Of a stretch of DNA of 64,000 nt, positions 10,203 through 20,694 are shown piece by piece (position 1 is the stretch's first letter; every line of letters starts with the position of its first letter). Both the position numbers and the translations under genes were made by a program. This DNA comes from Mortierella sp. BCC40632 (taxonomy: Eukaryota > Mortierellomycota > Mortierellomycetes > Mortierellales > Mortierellaceae), in contig WAEK01000001.1 of the NCBI GenBank assembly GCA_011634665.1, positions 573,501 through 637,500 on the forward strand. The letters run 5' to 3'. The notes below the pieces were generated by a model. The model made no database searches, was not told the DNA's origin, and saw only the letters and a list, made by a program, of their open reading frames with translations.

Positions 10203-13200
10203 TTTTTTTTTATGGGCCCCGTTAGGGGTTTTATTCGTCGGCGCGCACTCATACCACGGTCTGCGGACGTGGCCAGCTAGTTCACAAAAACTACACTATC
10301 CTACAACAGAAGAGTAGAGAGAAGAAGGAAAAGGTGGAGGGTGACCCAGAAACGATATAGCTACTAGAAATACAAATGCAGAGAAAGGGAAAAAGACCAG
10401 GTACAAAGAGCACCCGCAGAGGGGGCAAGTCAAAAGGCAGGATCTACAACTAGGGCAAAGGGTCCGAGGGGTCCAGGAGCTGCGAGAGCGGCTCCCAATC
10501 AAGCAGGTCAACGTCAGCGACGTTTGCTCGCCTGATGTCAGGCGGCTTCGGTCTTGCGCGCGAAGCTGGAGGAGTGTACTCCCCTGGCATGTCTAAAAAG
10601 GGACCATAGCCAGGGGTGGGCCACATCCAACCAAATGTCACCTCCTCTTTGGACACCACAATATACGGAGGGTGATTCCAAGTCTTGTGCATTCGCTTGT
10701 AATTGGCATCTGAAGTTGCTGCTGGGTTTGGGTTCGTTGCTTGCTGTTTGTTGTCCTTGAGGAGAGCTTGTTGGAGTGCTGTGTGTGCACGGAGCTTGAG
10801 GCTGTTGACGGTGAGCCAGAGGAGGTCGTCCGCTGTGCCATCTCTCGGGGTTGTCCCGGGAGTAGCTTGTGGATGGCAACAAAAGTCCTCCAAATGCTGT
10901 ACAGGACCAACGAGTGGATGTGTACTGCGATAGGGGGGCAGTTTCTCAATTTCTGGCCATCCCAGCATGCAGTTGTCAGGCAGACTGCTGACGACCATGC
11001 CAGGGACGAGGGTGGTGATCCAGGAACGGGCGGCCTTCCAGAGGGCCCAGACTGCTCCACAGTTGGCGAAGGCGTGTCGAAGGTCCTCTATTTGAGGCTC
11101 CTGATCTGGGTAGTCAATGAGGCAGCGCTTGCACTTGCCATTGACGTCTTCCTTCCACTTGGCTCTGGCCTTGTCGGTGGTGATTGCATGGTGAGCGAGG
11201 TTGAAAAGAAAAGACCTCTCTTTTGGTGTCCTGAGGGGGGGTGGTGTGTGCGCTTGAAGACCGTGTCCCACCACTTGTCAGGGTAGGGCTCGTTGTTTTG
11301 TGTAGGAGACTTGAGCCGCAGCCTACCATAGACTGGGGCGTATGGGTCTTTTTGCCTTGGTCGAAATTTTCCTGACGAGTGTTCTGCTTTCTGCTCTCCA
11401 GGTATTGACGGGCAGCGCGGACTGAAAACCCTTCAATGTCGACCTCTCCTGCGAAGACGGTCTCCCCTCTAACGTCGGGGTCTGTGTTGGGGTGGGGGTG
11501 GAGTCTGGCGAAGGCCCACATCGCGTCTGGAACCACTGTGAGGCGATAGTGTCTGCGGGAGTGGGGTGAGCGAGTTTGTGCTTCGGAGGGGTGGGTGAGG
11601 AGGGCAATCGCGTCGGTGGGGCGGAGGAGGGCGTACGTCTCTTGTGCAACTGCAGTGAAGAGGTCACCCCACTGGGGGAGGCCGTGCGCCATCGTGCGAG
11701 CCATTTGGCTTTGAGCGCCGAGCATTGGAGCTCGACGTCCATCAAACCAAATCCACCTTTATCCTTGGGTCGTCTGAGCCAGTCTCTGCTGACCGAAGGT
11801 TTGTGTCCGTTCCACAGAAGGTCTGACGTCAAGGAGTTGATCTTGAAAAAAAAGTAGGCGAGAACTGGTAGAAGCTGGCTGCTCCATACCACACTTTGGA
11901 GTAGATGTAGGCGTTTGCAACATGTACCCTCCCTTGCAGGGAGAGAGAGCGTGTACGAAGTGCATTAATGGACTTTTTTCACCGAGTTCACTATGTTGTC
12001 TTCGATCTGTGCCATGTCACGGCCGCCTACGCGGAGAGTGATACCGAGGTGGGTGAAAGGCTCTCCATATTCTTTGATGCTGAAGCCGGGGGGGAATTGA
12101 GTTGGTGCTGGTGGGGGAGGGGGATGACCGCAGTCTTCTCAACGTTGATCTTTGCTCCCGAGGCCCTCTCGTGTAGCTGGATGGCCCTTTGTGCTGCCTC
12201 CTCATCGCCCTCGGCGACGGCAAGGATAGTATCGTCTGCATATGCCGCGTGGGTAAAACGGGTGTTGGAGAGGACGATACCAGTAGCGTGCCTGTTGTAG
12301 TACAGGAGGAAAGGCTCCAGTACGAGGTTGAAGAGGATTGGCGCAAAGGGGATCCCCTTGGCGTAGGCCTCTTTTTGAATCTCGTAGGGAGGGGTTTGGG
12401 TGCCGTTGAAGAGAATTCTGGCCTCTAGGTTGTTGTAGCAGTGTTTGATCCAGCGTCGGATACGAGGACCGAAGCCAAAGTGCTCCAGTACACGATGAAG
12501 GTAGTCCCACTCGACGCGGTCGTAAGCCTTCTCTTGGTCAAGAGAGAGGAGGACAGCGTCGCCGTGATTACTTTTTGTAGACCTGTGCCATGACTAGCTC
12601 GAGTTGCATCACGTTGTCATGCGCCATGCGGCCCGGCATGAAACCTGATTGCCATTTGCCGATGATCTTGTGAGCCCGAGCACTGATCCTGGTGGCCAGA
12701 ATCTTTGTCAGGATCTTGTAGTCAGTCTGCAAAAGGCTGATCGGGCGGTAGTTTTTCATCTCCTCTGGGTCACCTTTCTTGAAAATTAAGGTGGTGATGG
12801 ATTGGTGGTGGGAAGGGGGAAGGACGTTCTGGTCGTCGCCAATCGCGTTGAACATCTCGGCGAGGATGGGGGCAAGTGATGATTTAAACGTTTTGTAAAA
12901 TTCATAAGGGAGGCCGTCAGCGCCTGGAGCAGAACGGTCTGCCATGGAGCCGATGGCTTGCTTGATGACTGCAGGCGAGATGTCCTCGTCGAGCTCTGCG
13001 CGATCAGTCTCTAGAAGAGTAGAGGTGATGCACCCCAGCAGCTCTTTCTGGGCATCAGGACAGGTAGGCTGAGATGCGTACAGGTCTCTGTAGAAAGAAG
13101 TAGCAATCTCGTGCATCCGAGCTTGCGATGTAGCCCGAACCCCGTCATCACTTTTGAGGGCGGAGATGGTTTTGCGCTTTGCAGTGGATTTGAGGCGGAT

Positions 13201-14392
13201 GGAGAAGTAGGGGGAAGGGCGTTCGCCGTCCTCAAGCCATTGAACTTTGGCGAGGGTGGCTAGACGCTCGATGTCCGTGAGCTCAAGGTTGCGAAGCTCT
13301 TCTCTAGCTGCCTCTTTCTCTGCTGTTGCAGAGACCGAGGCCGGGTTCAAATCCAGGAGAGTATTAGACTTGGTGATGGAGGTGTGGAGGACAACTCGCC
13401 GTTTCTGTTTTTCCTCTCGGGCTTTGTTTTTGAAACGTTGGCCTAGGAGGAGACACCTGTCCTTGATCTCATCCAAATAGAGACCAATGGAAGGGTACAG
13501 ATGAGGGAGATCCTCACGTTTACGCGAGTAGTGTTTGATCGCCTCTGTGATCTGCGACCGAAAGTCCCTTTCGCGGAGGATGCGCGCGTCCAGGGAAGGA
13601 GCGGCTCTAACCTTTGGGGGGTTAGCTGGGTCCTCGAAGTGGAATTTGGCCGAGACAAGGAAGTGATCGGAGGTGATGACGGTGACCGCGTGGATCTGGT
13701 AGCCAGACGCGAGGAGGAGCGAGGGAGGGGATGCGAGGATGTAGTCGATTCGTGTTCGAAGGATGTAGTCCTCTTTCTTGTAATGATGGGTGAAGTGTTG
13801 TGTGAGGGGGTTGCCGTAGGCGTCGCGTTGTGGAGGGGGAGCGATATCCTGGAGCTCGAGCTGCTCAAAAATGGGAGCATAGATATCCCATTTGTTGTTG
13901 CGGGACGAGGAAGGGTGACTCCTGTCCAGTTCTGGGAGGCGTACGGCGTTGATGTCCCCGAGGAGGATGTGGTGGAGGTGGTCGTCGAGTTCGTCTACTG
14001 GGAAGAGGTAGGCAAATCTCTCTGGGGAAATGTCATTAGTCCCTGCAGGGGCATTGACGTTGGATATTCTGACCGAAAGGGCCGGGTTACCATCGCATAT
14101 GACTTCGGCAGAGAGTACTCTACCGTTGATGAAGCTCTGTGGGTCGACAAAGGTGAGTTTGTGGTATTTTTGGTTGATGAGTATAGCGCAGCAGTCCGAA
14201 TGGACGAAGGTGAGGTTCTCAGGGGACGAGCCCCATTGACGGGCCATTCGTCCATGGTGGATTCCGGGAGGGGGTGTGTGATGAATTGTGTGGTGATCTC
14301 CTGGAGTGCAATGATGTCTATATGCTGTAAAGGGGTGGAGGAGAGTTGTGTGCGGAGGTATGCAAAAAAATTGCGGCGCCGGGCAGGGTTCG
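10203..14392 (-). mobile_element. LINE-type retrotransposon A, 5'-truncated, inserted in the left arm
   Basis: A minus-strand non-LTR element. Its A-tail appears as a T-run at 10203-10211, and its other limit (14392) is where homology to the right arm resumes. It encodes an apurinic-type endonuclease and reverse transcriptase with a C-terminal Cys/His zinc motif. No RNase H domain or ORF1 was seen, so the element is either truncated or lacks them, as in L1/Tx1-like clades. The 3' tail has AATAAAA and the hairpin CCCCTAACGGGG. Comparison with the right arm suggests about 10 bp of target were lost at insertion rather than duplicated. Confidence 0.85.
10450..14392 (-). pseudogene. LINE A ORF2: endonuclease-reverse transcriptase, frameshifted
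   Basis: In order of translation: endonuclease/exonuclease/phosphatase domain (IDIIALQEITTQF near 14300; HHILLGDINAVRLPELD near 13950; VITSDHFLVSAKFHF near 13660), then reverse transcriptase (PGADGLPYEFYKTF near 12900; YRPISLLQTDYKIL near 12730; SGFMPGRMAHDN near 12630; LSLDQEKAYDRVEWDYL near 12540; GLRQGDPL near 12360; AAYADDTILA near 12240), then a C-x2-C...H-x4-C zinc motif (CKRC...HAFANC, 11130-11070), ending at 10450. The catalytic YADD box is intact. The frame is broken at several points: between the two endonuclease halves near 14180, after QVYKK at 12568 (an A-run), near 12350, and between 11700 and 11270. The breaks look like single-base indels, so decay and assembly error are both possible. 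Confidence 0.85.
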
Positions 14393-14751
14393 TTGTCCAC
14401 AACTATTCGACTTTTCGGCTCCTGGAAATCGCCTGAACATCTATTCCAATTGAACCTCTCGGGGGTATGGGAGGGGGGAAGAGCAATCCCCGGTCTGCCT
14501 ATCGCATTGAGTGAAGCAAGAAAACCCGACAACATCTCCTTTTTTTTTTTTACAGGCCCCGTTAGAGGTTTTATTCGTCGGCGCGCACCCGTCCCACGAT
14601 CTGCGGACGTGGCCAACTTGTTCTCAAAAACTACACTACCCTAAAACAAAAAGAATAGAGAGAAGAAGGAAAAGGTGGAGGGTGATCCAGAAACGATATA
14701 GCTATTAAAACCGACAACATCTCCTGTTGCTGTCTACACCTTCAAGAGATT
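14393..14751 (+). repeat. Left inverted arm, inner segment (interrupted)
   Basis: From TTGTCCACAACTATTCG to about AAGAGAT this matches the reverse complement of 19565-19737, except for the truncated LINE inserted at 14541-14710. Homology to the right arm fades near 14751, which marks the inner limit of the arm. Confidence 0.8.
14541..14710 (-). mobile_element. 5'-truncated LINE A copy with target-site duplication
   Basis: About 165 bp closely resembling the 3' end of LINE A (compare 10203-10370), with a T-run (A-tail) at 14541-14550. It is flanked by the 15-bp direct repeat CCGACAACATCTCCT at 14526-14540 and 14711-14725, a target-site duplication typical of target-primed reverse transcription. 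It shows that LINE A's machinery has been active after the arm formed. Confidence 0.9.
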
Positions 14752-15443
14752 GGAGGTTGTCTATGATATAGCTGAATAGTTGGGTCGAGCTTACCTAGAA
14801 AAAAACCATTCTGACGGGGAAGAACACAACGGCGGCAGTAGTTGCCGACAAGGCCTCTTATCGAATGAAAATTATTATCGGACCAAATCTCATTTCGTTG
14901 AGAGATTTGGGAAGGAAAAAAAAAAAAAGACAAGCCTGGAGTCCTTGATTCAAGGAAGTTTTGTTTGTTCGTTTGTTTGTTCGTTTTGCTTTGTTTTGTT
15001 AATCTGTCTCCCCTCCCCCTCCCTGCAGGGAAAGAAGCTTGATCTAACATCTTTTTTTTCTTTTTACAGGTCCCAAGCTTGGTCTTACATCAACACTGAG
15101 GGGTGCGTATATGCTACGTCCATTGTGACCTCAGGCAAATCAGGATCTACAGCGGACTATCTGCTCCAGCTCAAAATTAATACACTCGGAATTGCAAGCA
15201 CGGATAGCACACACCCAGGCCAAACATCAAAGACAGCTGGAGCTAGTCCTTGTGTGTTTTATCAAAGGATCCGCCCTTGAGCTCCCTTCAATTCCTCAGT
15301 CCTATTTAAGTGACGCATGAATTGTATATTGTTGACCCATAGGCGTTGGCTACAAACTACGAGACAATATTTCCTTAGCGTGCTTCAAGAAAGGTGTATT
15401 CGGGTCCAACAGAGTGTACGATGAGACTTGTAGTGCTCGTCTA
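14752..15443. other. Core region 3' of the transposase gene
   Basis: This lies between the left arm and the transposase stop codon. A plus-strand open stretch at 15069-15280 follows a good splice-acceptor-like sequence (TTTTTACAGGTCCC). It is unrelated to any family I recognise and may be captured host sequence or simply noise. Nothing else is evident. Confidence 0.4.
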
Positions 15444-17410
15444 CTAAAGCATAGTGGGTGTTCCTGAGCTTTGAGTATTTGAGGATGAACGATTTCTAGG
15501 TTGTCTTGGCTTACGAGGGGTTACATTGGTTCTCGGACGAGATCTTGGTGGACTATCAGGTGCAGAAGAGAATGATGATAGCCGTTGGGGCGTAGAACTT
15601 GATGATAACCCATCCTGGACAGCCTCATCAAGCAGTTGGCCGATTGCATCAAGAGCCTGCTTTCTCTTTCGTGGCGTGAGCTTGTTGATAGTCTCATTGA
15701 TCGTCGACAGCAAGGAGTCTCGGGACTCGGATGGCCCCGCCGAAGACATATCTTCGATATCAATCTGGTCTCCTTGATATACAGCAGCGACCTGTTCTTC
15801 ATCAATCACATCTAAGTTTGACCTTTTAACGAACGTGGTCCTATACTGGGGTTGTCCCAGAACGTTGTCCATGCATTCCAAAAGGAGATTGGTAGGTCCA
15901 CTGGAATGGTTCATTTTGAGGTAGTTAAGGACTGCATGGCTCCTTTGCTTGTTGGTTACACCCTTGATGGATACGTATTTTTGTTCGAGTTCCTTTTGAA
16001 GTCGATTGATGTGATCAAAGGCTTCCTCAACGCCCATATCCTTCAATGATTTTTTTTGTGATTTATGGAGTATTGGGACCGTGGTAAAGCAATAGCGGAT
16101 GTAATTGGGAATGACGCACTCCCAAGCATTTGCAATATACCTCCAAAGGTTGGAGAGAGGCACGACTGTTGTCTTCGTACCCTTCTTTTCCCATGATCTT
16201 TCTGTCGCCTGGAGCATTTGTTCGCTGTAATGAACCTTGAAGGATCGGGTGACTCCAGCATCCAAGGGCTGTGTTAAGGATGTGGAGCTTGGTGGCAGAC
16301 GAATGATAGTGATATTGGTGAGACCTATGCCTTCACAGTCATTATGACACTTCGCGTTGTCTAATATCATGGCGATGTGGCGAGCTTGCTGTCGCATATC
16401 TTCATCAATGTCCTTCAACCATTCATAAAAAATATCAGTGTACATGAATCCAGTCGAACCAAAGTGGGTATCCACCTTATCCGTGTCTTTTCTCTTGAGA
16501 GACCGGGGGCGAGATTTGCCTATGGGAAAAAAAAAAAAAAAAAAAAAAATCAGAAAAGGATCAGAGAAAAGGTTGCACATGGGAGAGGGGGTAGGCGTAG
16601 AGGAGCAGAAAAGGCGTTACTCAGGATAAAAGGCCTTCGCTTGTCGGTTCCTGTTGCGTTGCAACAGAATAGAATCGTCACGCGTGCACTCCTAATTGTC
16701 TTTTGTTCTTTGTTCTTCCCCGTGTAGATGGTTTTGTCGTTCATGGCCCTGAGGTACAGACCCGTTTCGTCACAATTGTAAATGTTCTCAAGGCTGAACT
16801 GTTGAAGCTTTTCTCGTATTTCCTGGAGTGGGCCTTGTATTTTATTGAGGTCGGCATCACTGTTTTCTCCATGGCCAATGCGTTGCGCAAGATTTGATAT
16901 GGTCTTGAAATTGGCCAGCCATCCGTTTGAGAAAGAGAAGTCATCTGCCAAGATATTGGTGATATAGGTCTCCTTTATCTCTTTCAGCAAAACGATGGCG
17001 CTTCCTTGGATACAGGCATCGCTGACGGTGATACCTAGTTTGAAGGATAAGAAAATGAGAGAGTAGATATGATATAGGAGATAGGCGAGAGAACGAAGGT
17101 GTCTCTTACCTTCCTGGTAGCCCCTTTCAATCCACTCAAGAAGGGTTTTTTCGATGGGTTCCATGGGTCGTTTTCTTGTTCGGACTCGGGGGTTCAACAC
17201 TGCAGGATGATGGAGCGAAGCCTGATGTTGTAGTGACCCTCGCTGACTGAGTATCTCCCTCCCAGATGAGGGGTTGATGCCGAGAAGCTTGAGGACGGAG
17301 GCCTCAGAACAGAAAGGGTTTTTTTCTCTTTCTTTGTCAATCTTGTCGATGATATCGAGTTTTTCTTTCAAGGTGTACTGAACCCGGGTGGGTTTCTTCG
17401 CTTCAGCCAT
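15444..17410 (-). CDS. pogo/Tigger-like (CENP-B-related) DDE transposase, intact, three exons
   Basis: Predicted 596-residue transposase. Inferred exons on the minus strand are 17410-17110, 17034-16621 and 16519-15444; frame is continuous across both introns, and the 75-nt first intron is itself in frame. The start MAEAKKPTRVQYTLKEKLD precedes a psq-type helix-turn-helix (LDIIDKIDKERE...SVLKLLGINPSSGR). A CENPB/Tc5-type second DNA-binding domain follows (SDACIQGSAIVLL...FSNGWLANF). The DDE_1 catalytic core shows NCDETGLYL (first Asp), ILDNAKCHND (second Asp) and PLDAGVTRSFK (third Asp), giving the DDD triad usual in pogo/Tigger. The Ser/Arg-rich tail ends at TPTML. No disabling change was seen, in contrast to neighbouring transposon ORFs. 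The gene may be mobile or domesticated; its position inside inverted arms favours mobile. Confidence 0.88.
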
Positions 17411-19564
17411 GTTATTTGTCGGAAGAGAGGGTGGAGGGAAAGATGCTCTTTCCTCGAGTCGCAGTCTCTTTAGCCACTGTTTTGTTGAGGGCTCAGGTGA
17501 TTTCCCTTGCACACAAACAAACGCCATGACGAGGGAGGAGATAACACGCTGACAGACAAGATGGATGCCGCTCCTGCCGCTCCTGCCGCTCTTGCCGCTC
17601 CCGGACCATGTCCCAACTGTCGAACTGCCTTGGCCCGCCTCATTTCTCTGATAATTCACCATGTGCCCTGTCTTGATGTCTTCAATCTGCTTTTTATTCT
17701 TTCTTTTATTATCTCTTTTTTTAATAAATAAAGGCCTCGGCTTCCAGTTCCTTTTTAAAGTCATTGCTATCTTTTGGTCCTACAAATAAATTCATGAGTC
17801 GTTGGTGTCGAAGGTGTCCTGGATGCTGCTGCTCAAACCTATTATCACTACAAAGAAAAGAAAGGACCTTTTTTTCCGTAATGGTCAGTGCTTCTGAACA
17901 GTGTTTGGTACAACCGCACAAATTTCTTGACGCTACAACCCCTTTATGGAGGCCCATCACCCGTCGGTGGATTCAGCCGCGCTGGGTTTTTGTCCTTTCT
18001 TGGTCACCGATAGCCAACCACCTATCCTCCTTGCAAAGAGGAAAGTGGATCGCGTCGAGATTGCTCCTGTACCAGTCTCATCTCCTCCTCTACCTCGAGA
18101 CTAGAGGTCGTAATAGAGAACAGACTGTGCACTAGCCTAAAGCTCTCTTTTGTACCCACAACCACAATCTCAACTACAACAGATCCAAAGTCAACAGCAC
18201 CACCAACCCAGCTGAAGTTGATAGAGGTCATGGAAACGAGTCAGCGCCATCACCACACGACTCTCTCAGTACCCACAGCTACTGACTCATACACTGAAGT
18301 ATTTGATTCTCAAGAAAGAACCCTCCTCTTTTTAACCCAGAGAAAAGGGTCCCAGATGGATGAGGTCGCTTAGGTGGGGGGACAAACCACCCATTACCCA
18401 ACCCTAAATCCCCCCCTCTTGGACCCGAGAGACTCACGGGGATGCATACCAACGTCCAACGTGCATTACCATCGCTTGAACGCCAGCGAATCCCTACCCG
18501 AAAGAAAGCAAAGAAAAAAAAGGTCTTGCTCCATCCAACCTGGGACCCGTGCACACGCTGTTACCCCTCTTCAAAAGAACTGTCATTACCTTGATGAATC
18601 GAACTGAGAGTGCTTGGCATGGAGCGAGTAATGTAAGGAGGAGGAGAAGGGGATGGAGAGAGAATGAGAATGAGAATGAGTAATGTGAAGAAGAGTGGAA
18701 CAGAGAAGCGGGGCGAAAGAGATAGAGCGGAGTGGTGCTGGGCAATAGAAGAGAGAAAGAAGAGAGAAGAGAGAGAAAGAGAGAGAGGAAGAAAAGGCTT
18801 TGGGAAGAAAAAAGCCTCGCGTAGCCCCGAGGTTTTTTGGTGGCAACTTTGATAAAAAAAAAAAAAAAACAAGCAGTGGTAATGCTATGGTTATAGACCG
18901 GCCAATTGAGCCAAAAGAATCCCATTCGTCCATTCATCCACCGGCCCATCCATCGGTTGACCGATCCTCAAAAGGAGAATCAACATCCAACTGTCGACTC
19001 TGCAAGGCAGGAAGAAACACAAACAGCGCACCGGTCCATGTTTTAGGTTTCTTCAAAAGTCCATTTTTGCTGTGCAGCCAGAGCTACCTGAGGATCAGCT
19101 CACATCAGGAAGTGGAATCACCACACATCAAGTTGATTGTGCATGCGCGTAGCAACACTTGCGAAAGGAGTGAGTAGATGCAGAATCTCGCTCATTTGCT
19201 TCACTTTCCACTCTTCTCGGTGCGAACAGGCAACCCTTTTGGACACGTTCAAAGGATGTTTTTCCTTATGATGGCCAACAGTCGGCCTCCCTGTCCACAG
19301 CCACTCCTCTGTCTGTGGCCCAGTATGAAGACATAAACTGAAAAGAAACACCACAGGAATCACAGTCCTTTGGTCCTCTTTAAATGACAATAGAAGCTCT
19401 ACTGGATCAGTGTGGAGCACGTCGCAGTATCATGGGTCAGTCCTTTTGAAGAGAAGCAAGCATTCCGTCCTCGATCGCTTATGAAGAAAAGTATACCACT
19501 CTCGCCTCCTGTACCGAAAATAGTACCAGATTGGAGAAGCAGACTAACTCGAGAAAAAAAAAGA
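17411..19564. other. Core region upstream of the transposase
   Basis: About 2.1 kb with no recognisable coding sequence. It contains three GCCGCTCCT-like units near 17567-17600, a GA-rich tract at 18640-18800 and an A-run at 18854-18869. It presumably carries the transposase promoter and non-coding transposon or captured sequence. Confidence 0.45.
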
Positions 19565-19742
19565 AATCTCTGGAAGGTGTAGACATCATGGAGATGTTGT
19601 CGGGTTTTCTTGCTTCACTCAATGCGATAGGCAGACCGGGGATTGCTCTTCCCCCCTCCCATACCCCCGAGAGGTTCAATTGGAATAGATGTTCAGGCGA
19701 TTTCCAGGAGCCGAAAAGTCGAATAGTTGTGGACAAATTGAC

Positions 19743-19770
19743 ATCCTGAACGTTAGCTAACGTTCAGGAT
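19743..19770. repeat. 28-bp perfect palindrome centred on AACGTTAGCTAACGTT
   Basis: A perfect inverted repeat with half-site ATCCTGAACGTTAG. Most of it also survives in the left arm (10180-10202), where LINE A has inserted beside it. Its centre resembles the subterminal GAACGTTAGTTATCGTTC of the neighbouring MITE, suggesting shared ancestry or a shared binding site. Confidence 0.85.
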
Positions 19771-19819
19771 ATTCCAATCTGGCCTCTGAGACTCTCCAAA
19801 AGGGTAAGGGGCCCCAGAC

Positions 19820-20154
19820 GGACAAAGCTAAACTTCGGGACTCCCGAACGTTAGTTATCGTTCGGGACTGTCATTTGCCACTTAAAATTCGGGACCCACA
19901 ACCTCTTAAAATTCGGGATTGCGGTCGCTTAAAATTCGGGCTGGCCAAAATTTAAAATTCGGGATCGAGGGTCGGTAACTCGCACCACTAATACCTTTCT
20001 CAGCTCCTCCTGTGGCTCGCCTCGCCTAACAGAGTCCATCAATGGGTTGCTAGTTTTTTTAACCTGCGTCTCTCCAACCTCCTAGCCTATCTTTCGCTTC
20101 TAAACCCATCGGTTGATGGCTTCTTAGTCTTCTCTTTTGGTTTATTCTTCACAG

Positions 20155-20186
<32 letters not shown>

Positions 20187-20555
20187 TTTTTTTTATTTAT
20201 TTATTTATTTGTTTTTTGTTTGTTTGTTTTGTCCGTTACTTTTTTTGTTTGAGAGCCCATAATCGTTACCTGGGACCTGCACTATCACCCTGGGAGTGCA
20301 CAACGTCGCACTGGCAGCCAGAGCATCGCAGGAAACCCGCGTAAAAAAAAAAATAACGAAAGCAAGAACACGTAGACACGAAAGATGTAAATTGCTCCCG
20401 AAGTTTACAATCCCGAATTTTATGACGTGGCAGCCCGAATTTTAAGCGACCGCAATCCCGAATTTTAAGAGGTTGTGGGTCCCGAATTTTAAGTGGCAAA
20501 ATGACAGTCCCGAACGATAACTAACGTTCGGGAGTCCCGAAGTTTAGCTTTGTCC
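19820..20555. mobile_element. Non-autonomous DNA transposon (MITE, MULE-like) with ~150-bp TIRs and a 10-bp TSD
   Basis: The left end starts GGACAAAGCTAAACTTCGGG and the right end is its reverse complement; near-identity extends about 150 bp inwards. Each terminal repeat carries a subterminal near-palindrome (GAACGTTAGTTATCGTTC) and four spaced copies of a motif close to TTAAAATTCGGGA. Flanking direct repeats GGCCCCAGAC (19810-19819 and 20556-20565) form a 10-bp target-site duplication; the uninterrupted target is seen in the left arm. Long TIRs plus a 9-11-bp duplication are typical of Mutator-like elements. The inside is non-coding, with a TGT microsatellite at 20155-20184. The autonomous partner is not in this window. 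Confidence 0.85.
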
Positions 20556-20604
20556 GGCCCCAGACGGGAGCCCCAGTCCCTCCAGGAATGAAGGGCAAAA
20601 GATA

Positions 20605-20676
20605 TAGCAAAGGGTGGTTTCGATCCACCGACCTCTGGGTTATGAGCCCAGCGCTCTTCCTCTGGGCGACTTTGCT
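20605..20676 (-). tRNA. Initiator tRNA-Met (CAT), right copy
   Basis: Sequence identical to the copy at 10020-10091, in opposite orientation, with the same TTTT terminator downstream (AAAA at 20597-20600 on the + strand). All initiator hallmarks are retained (A1:U72, GGG/CCC in the anticodon stem, ATCGAAA T-loop). Its 5' end is again the exact outer boundary of the inverted arm. The flanking sequence beyond 20676 is unrelated to that left of 10020. Confidence 0.93.
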
Positions 20677-20694
20677 TAGTCATATGACGTCCAG

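Larger units (their letters stand above)
10020..20676. mobile_element. Composite inverted-arm structure: tRNA-iMet-tipped arms around a Tigger-type transposase core
   Basis: Two arms in inverted orientation are seen. The left arm is 10020-10202 plus 14393-14540 plus about 14711-14751; the right arm is 19565-19819 plus 20556-20676. The gaps are later insertions (a LINE and a truncated LINE on the left, a MITE on the right). With these removed each arm is about 375 bp. The outer 183 bp, including a complete initiator tRNA-Met, read as identical. The enclosed core (14752-19564) holds an intact pogo/Tigger-like transposase gene. This could be a DNA transposon with long terminal repeats that have captured a tRNA gene, or two head-to-head copies of a tRNA-derived SINE that happen to flank a Tigger element. 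No convincing target-site duplication was found at the outer ends. Confidence 0.55.
19565..20676 (-). repeat. Right inverted arm (interrupted by a MITE)
   Basis: Reads outward as the reverse complement of the left arm: inner segment 19565-19737, palindrome 19743-19770, then CCAATCTGGCCTCTGAGAC and GGCCCC up to 19819. The 736-bp MITE interrupts at 19820-20555. The outer part (20556-20676) ends with the second tRNA-iMet. The arm keeps about 10 bp next to the palindrome that LINE A insertion removed on the left. Confidence 0.85.

Noticed and set aside
12202..12510. Minus-strand ORF treated as a separate small gene
   Set aside because: It is a frame-shifted piece of LINE A reverse transcriptase; the RT motifs flip between this frame and its neighbours.
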